NCBI GenBank assembly: GCA_902728285.1 | Contig: CACVBU010000616.1 | Location: forward strand, 1,799,309 to 1,863,308 | Length of the DNA stretch: 64,000 nucleotides | Direction: 5' to 3' | Source: Clytia hemisphaerica | Lineage: Eukaryota; Cnidaria; Hydrozoa; Leptothecata; Clytiidae | In this document: one piece after another, positions 55,501 to 64,000 of the stretch | Numbering within the stretch: the stretch's first letter is position 1 | Layout of the letters: each line of letters begins with the position of its first letter | Translations under genes and position numbers: made by a program | Notes under the pieces: model-generated | Database searches by the model: none | What the model was told of the DNA's origin: nothing | The model's input: only the letters and a program-made list of their open reading frames with translations

Positions 55501-58500
55501 GTTTCCTCTATCCAAAACTCTTTACTTTTGGAATGATATGTCCTTCTTGACGATCTGGATGAATCCATGTTACTGTCGAATCAAAGGTGGCAGCTTCCAA
55601 TATTTAATTACTGTGAAGTGACATGTTGAATAGTGTTTTACTTTAACGGTCCCAAAAAAGAATGACCATTAGTGAGGTGCTGTGTTTACTGACTTCTTTG
55701 ACATAACGAAGACGCTAAAAATAATACAATAATAAACACATAAATATAAGAATACAAAGTAGATTCTAAACACAAGTCAATAGGTAACATAGACAGATAA
55801 GCTATACATAGCAAAATAGAATATGTACAAGAAATAAACTTACTAAAACACTGTGGCACAACACTACATCACGTCACATAAACACTACACAAGCTTCTAC
55901 AAATTTCACAACACATTTTATACATTTACAAATTCTAGCTCAATCTGGCTCAATAATAGCCAAGGGACATGACAAATACATTTGAGAATACTATATACAA
56001 AGAATAATTACTATAATAAAAGTACTTAACTGTACAAACACAGGAGAAGACCAACACACAAAAGATGCAATGTCGAAGGAGAGTGAAATAAAACGATAAT
56101 GAGCTAGTTTACAAAACAATAAAACATAACGCAAATTTAACTGCCTCTAAAAGGTAGTTACAATTTTGGTAGTTATCAGCTTTTGATTAAATTCGTGCCA
56201 AATATTATTGCCGTTGTAGCTACGATATGTGAATAGTCGATTATTGTAAACGCTCAAACCCACAACTTTCTGACACTGACAGGTTTAAAAATGACCAGCA
56301 CTTAACATCATGCTTTCGAATTTCTTGATTAGTTGTCATAGTGAGTTTCGTTTGCTTTTACTCGCCGACTGAAGTTTTGGTTTTATTTTCATCCCATTGA
56401 TTATTATTTTGTCTGTTTATGAATAAATATTGATTTCTTTTTAAAATTTATAATTCAGTTTTTTTCTCGTTTCGAGAGAAGTTGTTCGATGCAAGGCGAT
56501 TATAATCCATTTTGAGTCTCTATTGATCGTGTTGGTTTTATCGTGGGTTCTATACTTAGGGATTTGTCCAGTCTTATTCTAATAAACGATTGGTTAGATT
56601 CTTTTAGAATGAGTGGAGATCTTCTGATCAATAAACGGCGTGAAAAATACAATGACAGTGATTCGGAACATCGGTCCAAGTCCTTGTTAGATTGCATTCG
56701 AAAAATTGAAATGAAAAATGAAAACACGAGCACTACTCTCCAGTTGGAAAATGAAGTTTTAAACGAAAAACTAAAAAAAATGGCTGCTAAGAGACGAGAA
56801 TTGCAGAACAAATGTCGGCTTTTGGAAATTGAAAATCAGACCCTTTGCTCGAAGTTGAATCGATGTATCGAAGTTTTTGATATCATGCGGGCTGACTTAA
56901 ATCAATCTCTTGCTCATAAGAGAATGATGCAAGAAAAATACTCTCTTTTGCTTTAAGATAATCAACAAAAAATCAAGGTGTTAAAATTTATGCTTAGGAG
57001 TAGAATGAATCCTAGAGACTCTTTTGGCCCTCTCAATTGAAAGAAAACTCTCGAGTCACATTTTACGTGGGTTTGTTCAAAGGATAAATTTAGTGTATTT
57101 ATAATGAAATAGATGGTGCATTTTTATATTTACATAATTTACAAACAATGTTGTATATAAAATTAAGAATTCAATAGTATACGTTATTGTTATAAATTGT
57201 ACATTGAAAATTTAACGATAATGTATCCAAAAAAAAACAAAAAAACTTTATAATAATAGGGGCAAACCCTTAGGACCCGTGACGTCTTTAGTGCGACGCA
57301 ACCAAGTTGCATTTTGACGTCATTTTCGATCGATTTTCCCGATTTACGTTTGGAAATCGACTATTTCCACTTAAAAGTCCTCTATATCGTTTTTCGAGAG
57401 CTTTCGGTTGGTATAAGTGGTTTCGAGTTTTATCGAGTTTGAAATTAATTAATTTAGAAATTTTAGAGGTGCTGTGACGTCAGTTTTTGAGTCACAAAAA
57501 AAATTTCCCAGGCCTTAGCGAAAACTCTTCTCGCGAAGAACTCTTTAAAGTTTGGTTGCGTCGCATTAAAGATGTCAAGGGTCCTAAAGGTTTGCCCCTA
57601 CTATAAATATGACCATCCACTTTCTGCTAAGATTCGATCTAGCCTAGTTTTATTTTCTACTCTGTAAATTTTCCGAAATTTAATAAAATTTGAACATATG
57701 GATTGATCAAGCGGAAAAATTTACTTTTTTATAAATTTGGTTGACAATGGATTCGGAAAAATGTTGTGCAGATAATGCCCGTGCTCAAATATTGATGGAT
57801 TAAGAAATTATGAAAAAGAAAACACATCAACTTTGTATTGAAACTGTTTTTCAAAAAAACTTTGGGTCTGCATTTTAAACTTTGTTTGAAATAATGTAGG
57901 CTTACAGAATTTTTCCCGATTTAATGATGTTATTTTTTCTTTTCCTTTAAGAAATAAATACCTCTATTTTCAGATATAAAATTTGCCTTTCTTAACTTCT
58001 TCCCCTAGTTAGTTATTTAAAAGATTCACTTTCTAAACTTCTTTCTATTAAAATGGTATTGTTTAACGTATCTCCTACCATTTTGCTTACGCAGCATTTT
58101 TAAACTAAAGAATGAACCAACTTTTGAGAAATTCTTTTATCAATTCTGTTTTGTCAGTATAAGTCTCGTGCCTACTTCATAAACCACACGAAAGAATATT
58201 TTTTACTATTTTGTAGCGAATCTGAAGAACTACCAGAATGATCATGACAGCCCTGGCAAACCACAAGATCACCAGTACCAACAACAACAACTCCAGCAAG
58301 ATATGCATTCTGGTGGTGAAGAAAGTCCTCTCATGAAAGCACTTAACGAATCACAAAATAAAGGCACTCTTGCCAACACCTACAGAAGCCCCAACTCCAG
58401 TATGAATGCTGGGCAAAGTAAGTATTCACTGATGTTTTGTACCATTTTCTATATCTACTCTCGGGTACCTAATAGCTGGGGGGATTGGAATAAGCGGGGG

Positions 58501-61500
58501 GGGGGTTGGAAAAAATCTCAAAACCTAATAAGCGGGGGAGGGGGTTGGAATAAAAATGTCCTGTGTGGAAAATTTTTGAAAAGGAGGCTAATACAGCAGA
58601 ATTAGGACAAAAAGGGAACTTTCAAAAACATTTTGACAAAAATTAATAAGCGGGGGGGGGGGGGTTGGAATAAGAATGTCCTGGGTGGAAAATTTTCGAA
58701 AAATTAATTAGCGGGGGGGGGACGGCTATTAGGTACCCGAGAGTAAGTTGATATGAAAAATGTTCGATATTGCAGTCGATTGCGGTGCCTTAGTCTTTTG
58801 AAATATGAATTTTTTTTCCAGACCACAAATCACCAAAAACATATGCACGAGGTGCTGCTCTCAAAGAACTCAAAGGAATCGGTTCAAAGGTAAGACTACT
58901 TTTATCTAGTTCGCTGAAAAATAGTAGGACCCTCCAGGAGTACGACTTAAGACAATCGTAAAATAGATTTTGATGATGACAGTCAGTTCAAAATATTATC
59001 AGTAGTCAAATGTGTTATAGGTCGTCCTGGTGAATGACTAATAAATGTCAATTATTATCAAAACGTCCGGTTGTTCATAGACCTTTCCATAACAGCCCCT
59101 TTCATCTAAATATCCTCACAAAAACGGATGTTTAACCCTCAATTCTTTCTTCTTCATCCGAAACACTCGCCTAAAAACTCATATTTCACACCCATTTAAA
59201 AAAGTTTCCCTCGATCCACCGTTCAAGCATTTGCTAATTGAAAATGGAATTCTTTAAAACCCTGTAGGTGCTACTTTAGGTTCCTTGTCGAACATTAAAA
59301 TAAATATCAAAATATTTTATTTGATTATCGTGTCCCGACTGCCTTATGTAAAGCAATTTCTATGGGCTATATCTTCGAAAATTTCAATGTTGCTTGATGA
59401 TAGTCCATTACAGCATGAACATATAAACGACTGGACATCCATCTCCTTTGTTATTTTGTAGAAAGGGCTGCTAGCTTCGTTGCCGCCTCGTTAAAAGCAT
59501 AAAATGAAACAATAAATTTTGATGATATACCACTTGGGAATACCTTGCTAACAACGTCAAAACCTCGACAAAAGTCTCTGTTGTTCTACTTTTCTCAAGT
59601 CTTTCATCTATATCATAACAAAGATAACAGAGGCAAAATCATCGTCAGCTTTTCAAAACTCCGACTAATATTTTTAAATTTTGACTTAAAAGTGTCGATT
59701 AATTTTAGAGAGTGTCACATTCTAATTTTGATATTCTTATGACACAGGCTCTCAACTTTGGCAAGCTATTTTTTTCAAGTCATAAAAAAAATTATTGGAG
59801 TGATAAAAGGGATTCAAAAGTATACACGCAGTTGAAATTCTGCATTTCAGAATAGAAAAATGTTGATAAAATATATTGCAAACTTGTGGAAAAATTCGAG
59901 AATAATTTTTTTGTGCATTAGGAGTAATGTTTAAGCTCTATCAATCATTTTACCTAAATAATTCAAAGAAATAAAATTATGACGGAATATTGTCGGGATT
60001 TTCATACCAATTTTGAAATACAGGCGGCAACGAAGCTCGCTTCAAAGAGACAATAAAAGATGGATGTCCATTCGTTTATATGTTCATGATTACAGTAAGG
60101 AAAGTTTTCAAAATTACCAAACTTATAACATTGTTTTTTGCCTTGTTCTTAGAGTCCACGTGATCAAGTAGAGCAAGACGAGTATAAATCATTTCTTCGA
60201 CAACAAGTATGAACATTTACTTTTTTTCACTCCCGTTACCTTTCTCACGGATAAGGTTCGGTACTTTAGGGAATCTGCAGATATAGATGACTGCCCAAGC
60301 GATTTAAAGTACCTGAAAACCGGACCGGTCTTTAGACGGTATTTTAAGGGCCGGTAAAAGTTTACCAAAGGGACGCTACGAGTTCACTTAATTTAGCGAC
60401 AGTCAAACGAGCAGCCAAGGAGCGGTCAAATGAGCACCTACAAGCACCTACGGGTGGTCTTAAGACCGATTTAAATAAAAAATTTGAGTAAGAGCACTAG
60501 GCTGCTCGTAACGTACCAAGACCGGTACAATTTTCATGTACTTTAAGTTGCTTGGGGAGTCACAATGGCTTCTGGCTTTTTAACAATTCACCTCTTTTTA
60601 TTTGCTTTCTTGACTAAAGCTAGAAATTCACATTCTCAGTGACAACGGCAGCATATTAGGTTACGCATGAAACGTCGGAACTTGGGAATCATTTTGAGAT
60701 ATATGAAAAAGTTTCCAACACTATTAAAGAATATAGCTTCAATGCAGAATGACTCTGCAAACTGAAATTGAAGTTGCAAAGGTGTCGTCAAGTTATTTAT
60801 CTGGTCAATTGCGTCATTTTTAGAAAACAACTCTAAGTCCATCAAATTAAGGGGTGCTTCTGTAACGCAGATACCTAAATCGGTGATCGCCAAAAGTAAC
60901 AAGAGAAAATGATATGTGCTCATTTTTTTCAAGTGTTTCCGGTTACTGGTGATGATATAACAAATAATCAATGAGTTGCATATGATTCCTGTGAGTTTTA
61001 TAACGAATGCAAAATACAAGTTGAAAATGCCAACATAGCCTAATGGCTCATAATAGCCTGATCCTGAACCAGATCCACTGAAACTATCATTCCGGGAGTC
61101 TTCCACCTCTGATGTTTGATTTGACCATTCTTGATCTCCTGATATGTAAATATCTTCGCCTGACATGACACAGTCACTAAAAAAAAGTAGGCTTGCTTCG
61201 ACCTTCTTCAAAATTTCATCAGTCAAATTGATGGTAGGTCACGTTGATGATCCTTTTAAGCAGTAAATCTTTAAGCTATTTTGTTGAGGCTTTTGTTTTA
61301 AATATATATTAAAGTTATATACTATTGTCGAATGAAGTTTAATAATGTGTTTTATTTCAATACTAATAGTTTCACGCCGTGGAGACAATCATCAGTTGAA
61401 AATAAATTATTTTTTTAACTACTAGAGTTCGTTTTAAATGTTTACGAAGAACAATGTACTGGTTTCTTTTGACAACAATTGACGGCAGTCTTTTATTAAA

Positions 61501-63891
61501 GTTATAAAAAGAACATCCTGCTAAAGCCCGTGTTTTTTTTAATCAAGAATAAGATAAACATTTCCTCCTTCTTTTTTGCCTTTCAATAATCGACGTCAAG
61601 GAAACTTTTTCATATGTTTATTTAGATTTTTTGTAGAAAATGTCTTTACGTTCCTCTTTGGTTCAAAGAATTCGACTGCGAAAAAAATTTTTTGTTCATT
61701 TTCATAGCTCATTAATAAAAAATACCAACAGCCGGTATCTTTCGGCTTTGTCTTATGATCTTCTTCGTGACTACTGTGATTTAGTTATCAAAAGAAATCC
61801 GCTGAAAATAAAAAGGGCCAGTGCAGTCTGTTTCTCTATAACATACCCTTCATTCTGACATTTTTCCTAAACCTTATTAGGGGATGCTTGGAAAAAAGGA
61901 GGCAACAATAAAGTTTCAATTTGGCACAAACTTTTAAAATAGTTTGGGTTAATACTTTCAACGTTAGTGAAACACGCTTTTTTTTATAAAATTAAAATAC
62001 ACTTTATAAGAATGCTGAAAATGATGAATGATTTATGCTTGAGACGTATGTACTAAATGTTAAATCTAGTCTGAATTAGGATTCTAACTTAGGAATGCTT
62101 GTAGGAATACTTTAGAATGATTTCCCCAAAAAGTTAAGAATATCCATGATGAAATGGATTTACACCATTCTTGTAAAAAAAAAGGCGTGTATTGAAAAAT
62201 CAATTTCTGCTTAATTTCAAATAGGTTCTTATAATTTTCGTGTTTCATTACATCCTTAGGTTGAAGAGAAACAACGAAAAGCCGATGAAGCAAAGGAAAA
62301 AGCAAGACTGGAAGAGGAAAAAGAGGTTCATAATGAATTATTAATCATTCCATATTAGGTGGCCTAATCTTGGAAAGAAATAGCTTTTCCACAACTGTTT
62401 GGTGTAACCGAAATATTTACCAACCAATTCAATTCATAATTCATGCACTGCAATGTTTTGTGGAAGTAGTATTTATTTAGTCTTCTCAAAGGTGCCATAA
62501 GTTAAGTTGAACGGTTTTAAAGAGTGGTTTTAAAGCATGGTTTTGGTCTTTAAAGAGTGATTACTATTAACTGATTAACGGGAAGATTCGGCCAACATTC
62601 TAAAAATTGTCAGTTAATCTAATCTAATCTAATCTTAACCTATTTGTGTTGCAGGCAAAACGTATTGAAGAACAACAGAGAAAAATGAAAGAAGAATACG
62701 GAAAAGAGAAAGAATTACAGCGTCAAAAGGAAGAAGAGGTACTCTGATTTCCACCCTCCTCATAAACGCAGTGTAATGGTAGAGCAGCCGGCTACGGTGT
62801 GCAAGGTCATGGGTTCAATTCTTAGCCGGGTCATACAAAAGATTTCATACTTAGTACAAAAATGGTATTTGATACCCATCTTTATGATGCTCAGCAATTA
62901 AGAGAGGCATCAAGGGTAAGTAGAGGAATCCAGGGAGAAAGAGTGGCACCCTCCCCTACATTCCGGTTTATAGGCTATAGAGGAGCCTTTGGGTTGCCTC
63001 TGACTTCAGTCGCATACTTAGTTACTAGTTACACATACGTTTCTATAACCCATCCTACTGGGTATAAAGAAATTCCTTAACAATGGGCCCTGCTATTGTT
63101 CCTAGTCAAAGATGGGCTTTGATTTTTTTCCAATTACACTTTATCTTGTTGGTTGTACTGATTACTTAGAATAAGGAAGCTTTTTAGCTATTGTCATGAC
63201 TCTACAATATAATTTTCATCTGATATTTTCCTCGTACTGATGAAAACAAATACACGTTTTTTTTTATTATAACACCTAAAATTTGGCTGAGCCTGGATGT
63301 GCTTTTTTTCGGCAGTTTTCAGCCTAAAATGTTCTTAAATGCGTTACTTTTTAATTTTTCAGACTACTCTAAATCGACAATATCATGCAAAATAAAGAGC
63401 ACTTAAAATTGGTGAAATTTGGACAATATTTGACTCTCGATTTTAGAAAATCCATCCCTAAGTTCGGTTAAAACTGCTTGAAAAGAGGAAAAAATTGTAG
63501 TTTCTTGTCATTTTTTTTCCAAACTGAAGCTGGGCATGTTCTTACGATGGTCTTAATTTTTCGACGAATTTCAGCCTCAATGTTCTTATAAACTGGGTTA
63601 TAATAAAAAATAAAACATGTATCCATATGGTGACAGGAAATTATCATTATAGCTAAGTGATATTAGAGAAACCTAACACCGGCTTCGTTTGATATCTTTT
63701 GTTTGTCTTTATAACAAAAGTGAACCGTCTCTTATTCAAAGGTGCGAAAAAAGAATGAAGAACTCAAAATGATGGCTGATAAGAAACGTTTTGCAGAGGA
63801 AGCAAAACAAAAACAAATTGACGCAGAAATGGAACAAGAGCTGAAAAGACAGGCTCAATTGAAGCTACAACAACAGCAAAACCAAGAAGCG
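46511..63891 (+). CDS. CSPP1: centrosome and spindle pole-associated protein 1, 23 exons, 3' end outside
   Basis: Exons: 46511-46630, 46852-46880, 47036-47064, 47250-47347, 47700-47765, 48041-48059, 48291-48363, 48556-48588, 48770-48818, 49007-49047, 49224-49312 (end uncertain), 49577 or 49616-49671, 50101-50158, 52705-53245, 53427-53638, 54010-54059, 54293-54390, 58217-58417, 58822-58889, 60153-60206, 62260-62325, 62655-62738, 63742-63891. Phases agree at all but one junction (exon 11/12). A 5'-UTR acceptor ends at 46,460. Diagnostic CSPP1 features: N-terminal DDFDKIIASSKATLQKDKEA; GFSLNLGGYEKQTPKQ with DERQREYRKYLSE and EYRRQIDQEYKDLL; the YDPWGREGAGAPVRNKDGHI block; then DEYKSFLRQQ and a long Glu/Lys/Arg coiled coil (exons 21-23). 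Exon 14 is Gln/Pro/Met-rich. CSPP1 acts at centrosomes, spindle and ciliary axoneme microtubules. About 770 codons are present against about 1,200 in human. Confidence 0.9.
50781..50866. repeat. near-palindrome followed by GTCCG microsatellite
   Basis: GGACCTACCCCGGTGGGG and its near-inverse form a short stem, followed about 20 bases later by repeated GTCCGTCCGTTCG. Confidence 0.75.
50870..51985. repeat. 466-bp tandem repeat, about 2.4 copies
   Basis: Anchor words (TTGCACACTGATGCAAAAT, GGCAATGCCCAAAA) recur at 50,907/51,373/51,851 and 51,232/51,697, a period of 465-478 bp. Copies are rich in ATGCCGGAAATCGCCG. Confidence 0.8.
52327..52605. mobile_element. G-run MITE in CSPP1 intron 13, TA duplication
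   Basis: CTCTCGGGTACCTAATAGCC on the left (52,329) and its inverse on the right (to 52,603), each next to TA. Inside are C-runs of 7-10 (G-runs on the minus strand) spaced by TTATTCCAA. Highly similar to 58,456-58,745 in opposite orientation. Confidence 0.85.
54690..55568 (-). CDS. unrecognised 292-aa protein nested in CSPP1 intron 17
   Basis: A single open exon from ATG (55,568) to TGA (54,690), antisense to CSPP1. I do not recognise a family. Residues about 1-60 are Ser/Arg-rich with aromatic residues (KSKEFWIEETIKKLIPFW). Residues about 60-115 form a charged coiled coil (RRNWERQYDLQYEKRKRELQ...). A Lys-rich linker and an acidic tail follow. Residues about 195-265 repeat VVVEPMHTVIVEPIQVA-type units, alternately hydrophobic and EP-containing, encoded by near-repeat DNA (GGCTCnACGA words on + strand). 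No membrane segment. The length, coiled coil and codon use argue for a real gene, possibly lineage-specific. An alternative is a chance frame within repeat-derived DNA. Confidence 0.5.
   Translation of the reverse strand: MDSSRSSRRTYHSKSKEFWIEETIKKLIPFWSEAFLAMSSQKSTTAVYSRNLMSRELRTEYEAYCAELEIKRRNWERQYDLQYEKRKRELQLQIEKHEAKLEILEEELRKRKLLKSQRKTNCNGKSVAKNESGVSSEPLHVESFHIDDSFVVEKPSFVKESLIAKRLFVNEDLSQVLFAEPINDVPIVSSRVVVEPMHTVIVEPIQVAVIESIPVVEELIEVVGELKRAVIVEPLHTIVVEPIRMECFSLVIESNLSFVKEPYFPAGLEVTQREPVIELNDFEFPNVQLFMI
56609..56956 (+). CDS. unrecognised 115-aa coiled-coil protein nested in CSPP1 intron 17
   Basis: I take the ATG at 56,609 (MSGDLLINKRREKYNDSDSE). It follows CTTTTAG, so it may be preceded by a 5' exon. 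Residues 25-110 are a heptad-rich coiled coil (LQLENEVLNEKLKKMAAKRR, LLEIENQTLCSKL). The stop is TAA; beyond it the frame continues for 28 codons (DNQQKIKVLKFMLRSRMNPR...) before TGA, so the first stop could be a disabling mutation. Same strand as CSPP1, but no phase-matched splice sites make it a cassette exon. Function unknown. Confidence 0.45.
   Translation: MSGDLLINKRREKYNDSDSEHRSKSLLDCIRKIEMKNENTSTTLQLENEVLNEKLKKMAAKRRELQNKCRLLEIENQTLCSKLNRCIEVFDIMRADLNQSLAHKRMMQEKYSLLL
57257..57600. mobile_element. MITE with GGGGCAAACC ends and TA duplication
   Basis: A 340-bp element (57,259-57,598). The left end GGGGCAAACCCTTAGGACCC continues to GCGACGCAACCAA; the right end is its inverse, and both are bordered by TA. 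It includes a TGACGTCA octamer near 57,476. Likely a Tc1/mariner-type non-autonomous element. Confidence 0.85.
58456..58745. mobile_element. G-run MITE in CSPP1 intron 18, TA duplication
   Basis: The same inverted ends as 52,327-52,605 (CTCTCGGGTACCTAATAGC), bordered by TA. The + strand carries G-runs of 8-11 spaced by TTGGAATAA or AAAATTAATAAGC. The orientation is inverted relative to the intron 13 copy, so the two copies are complementary across about 6 kb of the CSPP1 pre-mRNA. Confidence 0.85.
59407..60095. mobile_element. MITE with 7-bp duplication ATTACAG, CSPP1 intron 19
   Basis: A 675-bp element (59,414-60,088) has inverted ends CATGAACATATAAACG plus about 60 more matching bases (TGGACATCCATC, AGCTTCGTTGCCGCCT). 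Both sides carry ATTACAG. The interior is non-coding. The 7-8 bp duplication points loosely to hAT or P-type enzymes. Confidence 0.75.
60286..60565. mobile_element. MITE related to the inner satellite-bearing element
   Basis: Inverted ends GACTGCCCAAGCGATTTAAA and the inverse of GACTCCCCAAGCAACTTAAA, followed inward by ACCGGACCGGTC-type words. The ends resemble TGTGAYCCTCCAAGCGAT of the 32,484-40,909 element. Confidence 0.65.
60636..61166 (-). pseudogene. rhodopsin-type GPCR lacking TM3 to TM6, CSPP1 intron 20
   Basis: A single-exon frame of 176 codons from ATG at 61,166 (MSGEDIYISG). The N-tail is acidic, with NQT, NDS and later NLT glycosylation sites and a GSGSGSG run. TM1 is about residues 45-68 (ending LTGIICNSLIICYI, with the conserved Asn). 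TM2 has the class A word LAITDLGI (LAxxD). After about 45 residues the sequence goes straight to a TM7-like segment with NFFIY in the NPxxY place, and a helix-8-like KFRRFMRNLICCRC. TM3, DRY, TM4, TM5 and TM6 are missing with no frame disruption. It is antisense to CSPP1 and probably a retro- or tandem-duplicated receptor that suffered an in-frame deletion. Whether the two-plus-one-helix protein is made or useful is unknown. Confidence 0.6.
61640..61858 (+). CDS. hypothetical small protein, 72 aa
   Basis: ATG at 61,640, just after TTTTTTGTAG, to TGA at 61,858. Basic (about 16 Lys/Arg), for example LVQRIRLRKKFFVHFHSS. No family recognised; it lies in CSPP1 intron 20 on the same strand. It may be a chance frame. 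Confidence 0.2.
   Translation: MSLRSSLVQRIRLRKKFFVHFHSSLIKNTNSRYLSALSYDLLRDYCDLVIKRNPLKIKRASAVCFSITYPSF
61973..62191. mobile_element. MITE, CACGC-end family, copy 2
   Basis: The left end CACGCTTTTTTTTATAAAAT and the inverse right end (TGTAAAAAAAAAGGCGTG) match the element at 411-818. TA is present only on the right side. Confidence 0.5.
62765..63081 (+). repeat. tRNA-derived SINE, CSPP1 intron 22
   Basis: The head has tRNA-like polymerase III promoter boxes: TAATGGTAGAGCAG (A box) and GGTTCAATTCT (B box), about 35 bases apart. The body continues CATACAAAAGATTTCATAC and ATGCTCAGCAATTAAGAG, a body type I associate with marine-invertebrate SINEs. No poly-A tail. It is not a functional tRNA, because the acceptor stem does not close. 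Confidence 0.65.
63251..63621. mobile_element. MITE, CACG/CATG-end relative
   Basis: The left end CACGTTTTTTTTTATTATAA and right end TTATAATAAAAAATAAAACA then TG are inverted, both next to TA. The interior has repeated TTTTCAGCCTAAAATGTTCTT. Confidence 0.5.
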
Positions 63892-64000
63892 GTATGTGAA
63901 CTCTTACTCTGTACCAGAGTGTATCTCACGTTTATCGCTTCGTAGTACACTCTGTGTGCATTGTCTGTTTGATAAAAATTTTCCCGTACGGAGACCTCTG

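Noticed and set aside
62765-62850. Possible functional tRNA gene
   Set aside because: A and B boxes are present but the acceptor and anticodon stems do not fold correctly, and the sequence continues into a SINE body.

Overview
This is nuclear DNA from an animal. It is AT-rich, genes are split by short introns with ordinary GT/AG borders, and two genes with recognisable animal orthologues lie head to tail on the + strand: AKIP1 (43,164-46,066) and CSPP1 (from 46,511, running off the right edge). A tRNA-derived SINE, a truncated rhodopsin-type receptor and a very dense MITE/Helitron load would fit a cnidarian or another early-branching marine invertebrate. The species-level guess is inference only. 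No bacterial operon, CRISPR array or rRNA is visible.

Layout. 1-3.6 kb holds non-coding DNA with small MITEs and a 15-bp minisatellite. 3.6-10.5 kb is a 6.9-kb tandem array of a CAGGG-ended MITE-like unit of about 640 bp. 11.1-13.2 kb carries four phase-matched minus-strand exons of an unrecognised zinc-knuckle protein. 13-20 kb is intergenic, with an 11-bp-TSD MITE, a motif-rich MITE and two tandem repeats of about 160 bp. 20-26 kb carries two minus-strand genes: a 306-aa low-complexity repeat protein and a 1,359-aa single-exon protein with coiled coil, transposase-like core and tandem Tudor/chromo-like C-terminus. 26-32.3 kb is a mosaic of MITEs, a Helitron and a 1.2-kb element with a 10-bp TSD. 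32.35-41.09 kb is a nested composite: an outer element with G-run inverted repeats and TA duplication, an inner element with CCGGCAAAT-rich inverted ends, and inside it arrays of an 8-bp satellite (ATCTATGT) in head-to-head orientation, one arm split by a Helitron. 41.6 kb has a dead reverse transcriptase fragment. 43.2-46.1 kb is AKIP1 (4 exons, 156 aa). 46.5-63.9 kb is 23 exons of CSPP1 (about 770 codons, 3' end outside). CSPP1 introns hold many DNA elements, two single-exon protein candidates, and an internally deleted GPCR on the opposite strand.

The genes show no obvious shared pathway. AKIP1 (a protein kinase A adaptor) and CSPP1 (a centrosome/cilium protein) are simply neighbours, about 0.4 kb apart. 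The striking content is the repeat architecture: a satellite-bearing nested transposon, a Helitron whose removal restores satellite register exactly, and Helitrons carrying several perfect TGACGTCA octamers, one of them inside AKIP1. Parts of the 3.6-10.5 kb array look like unpolished long-read consensus.
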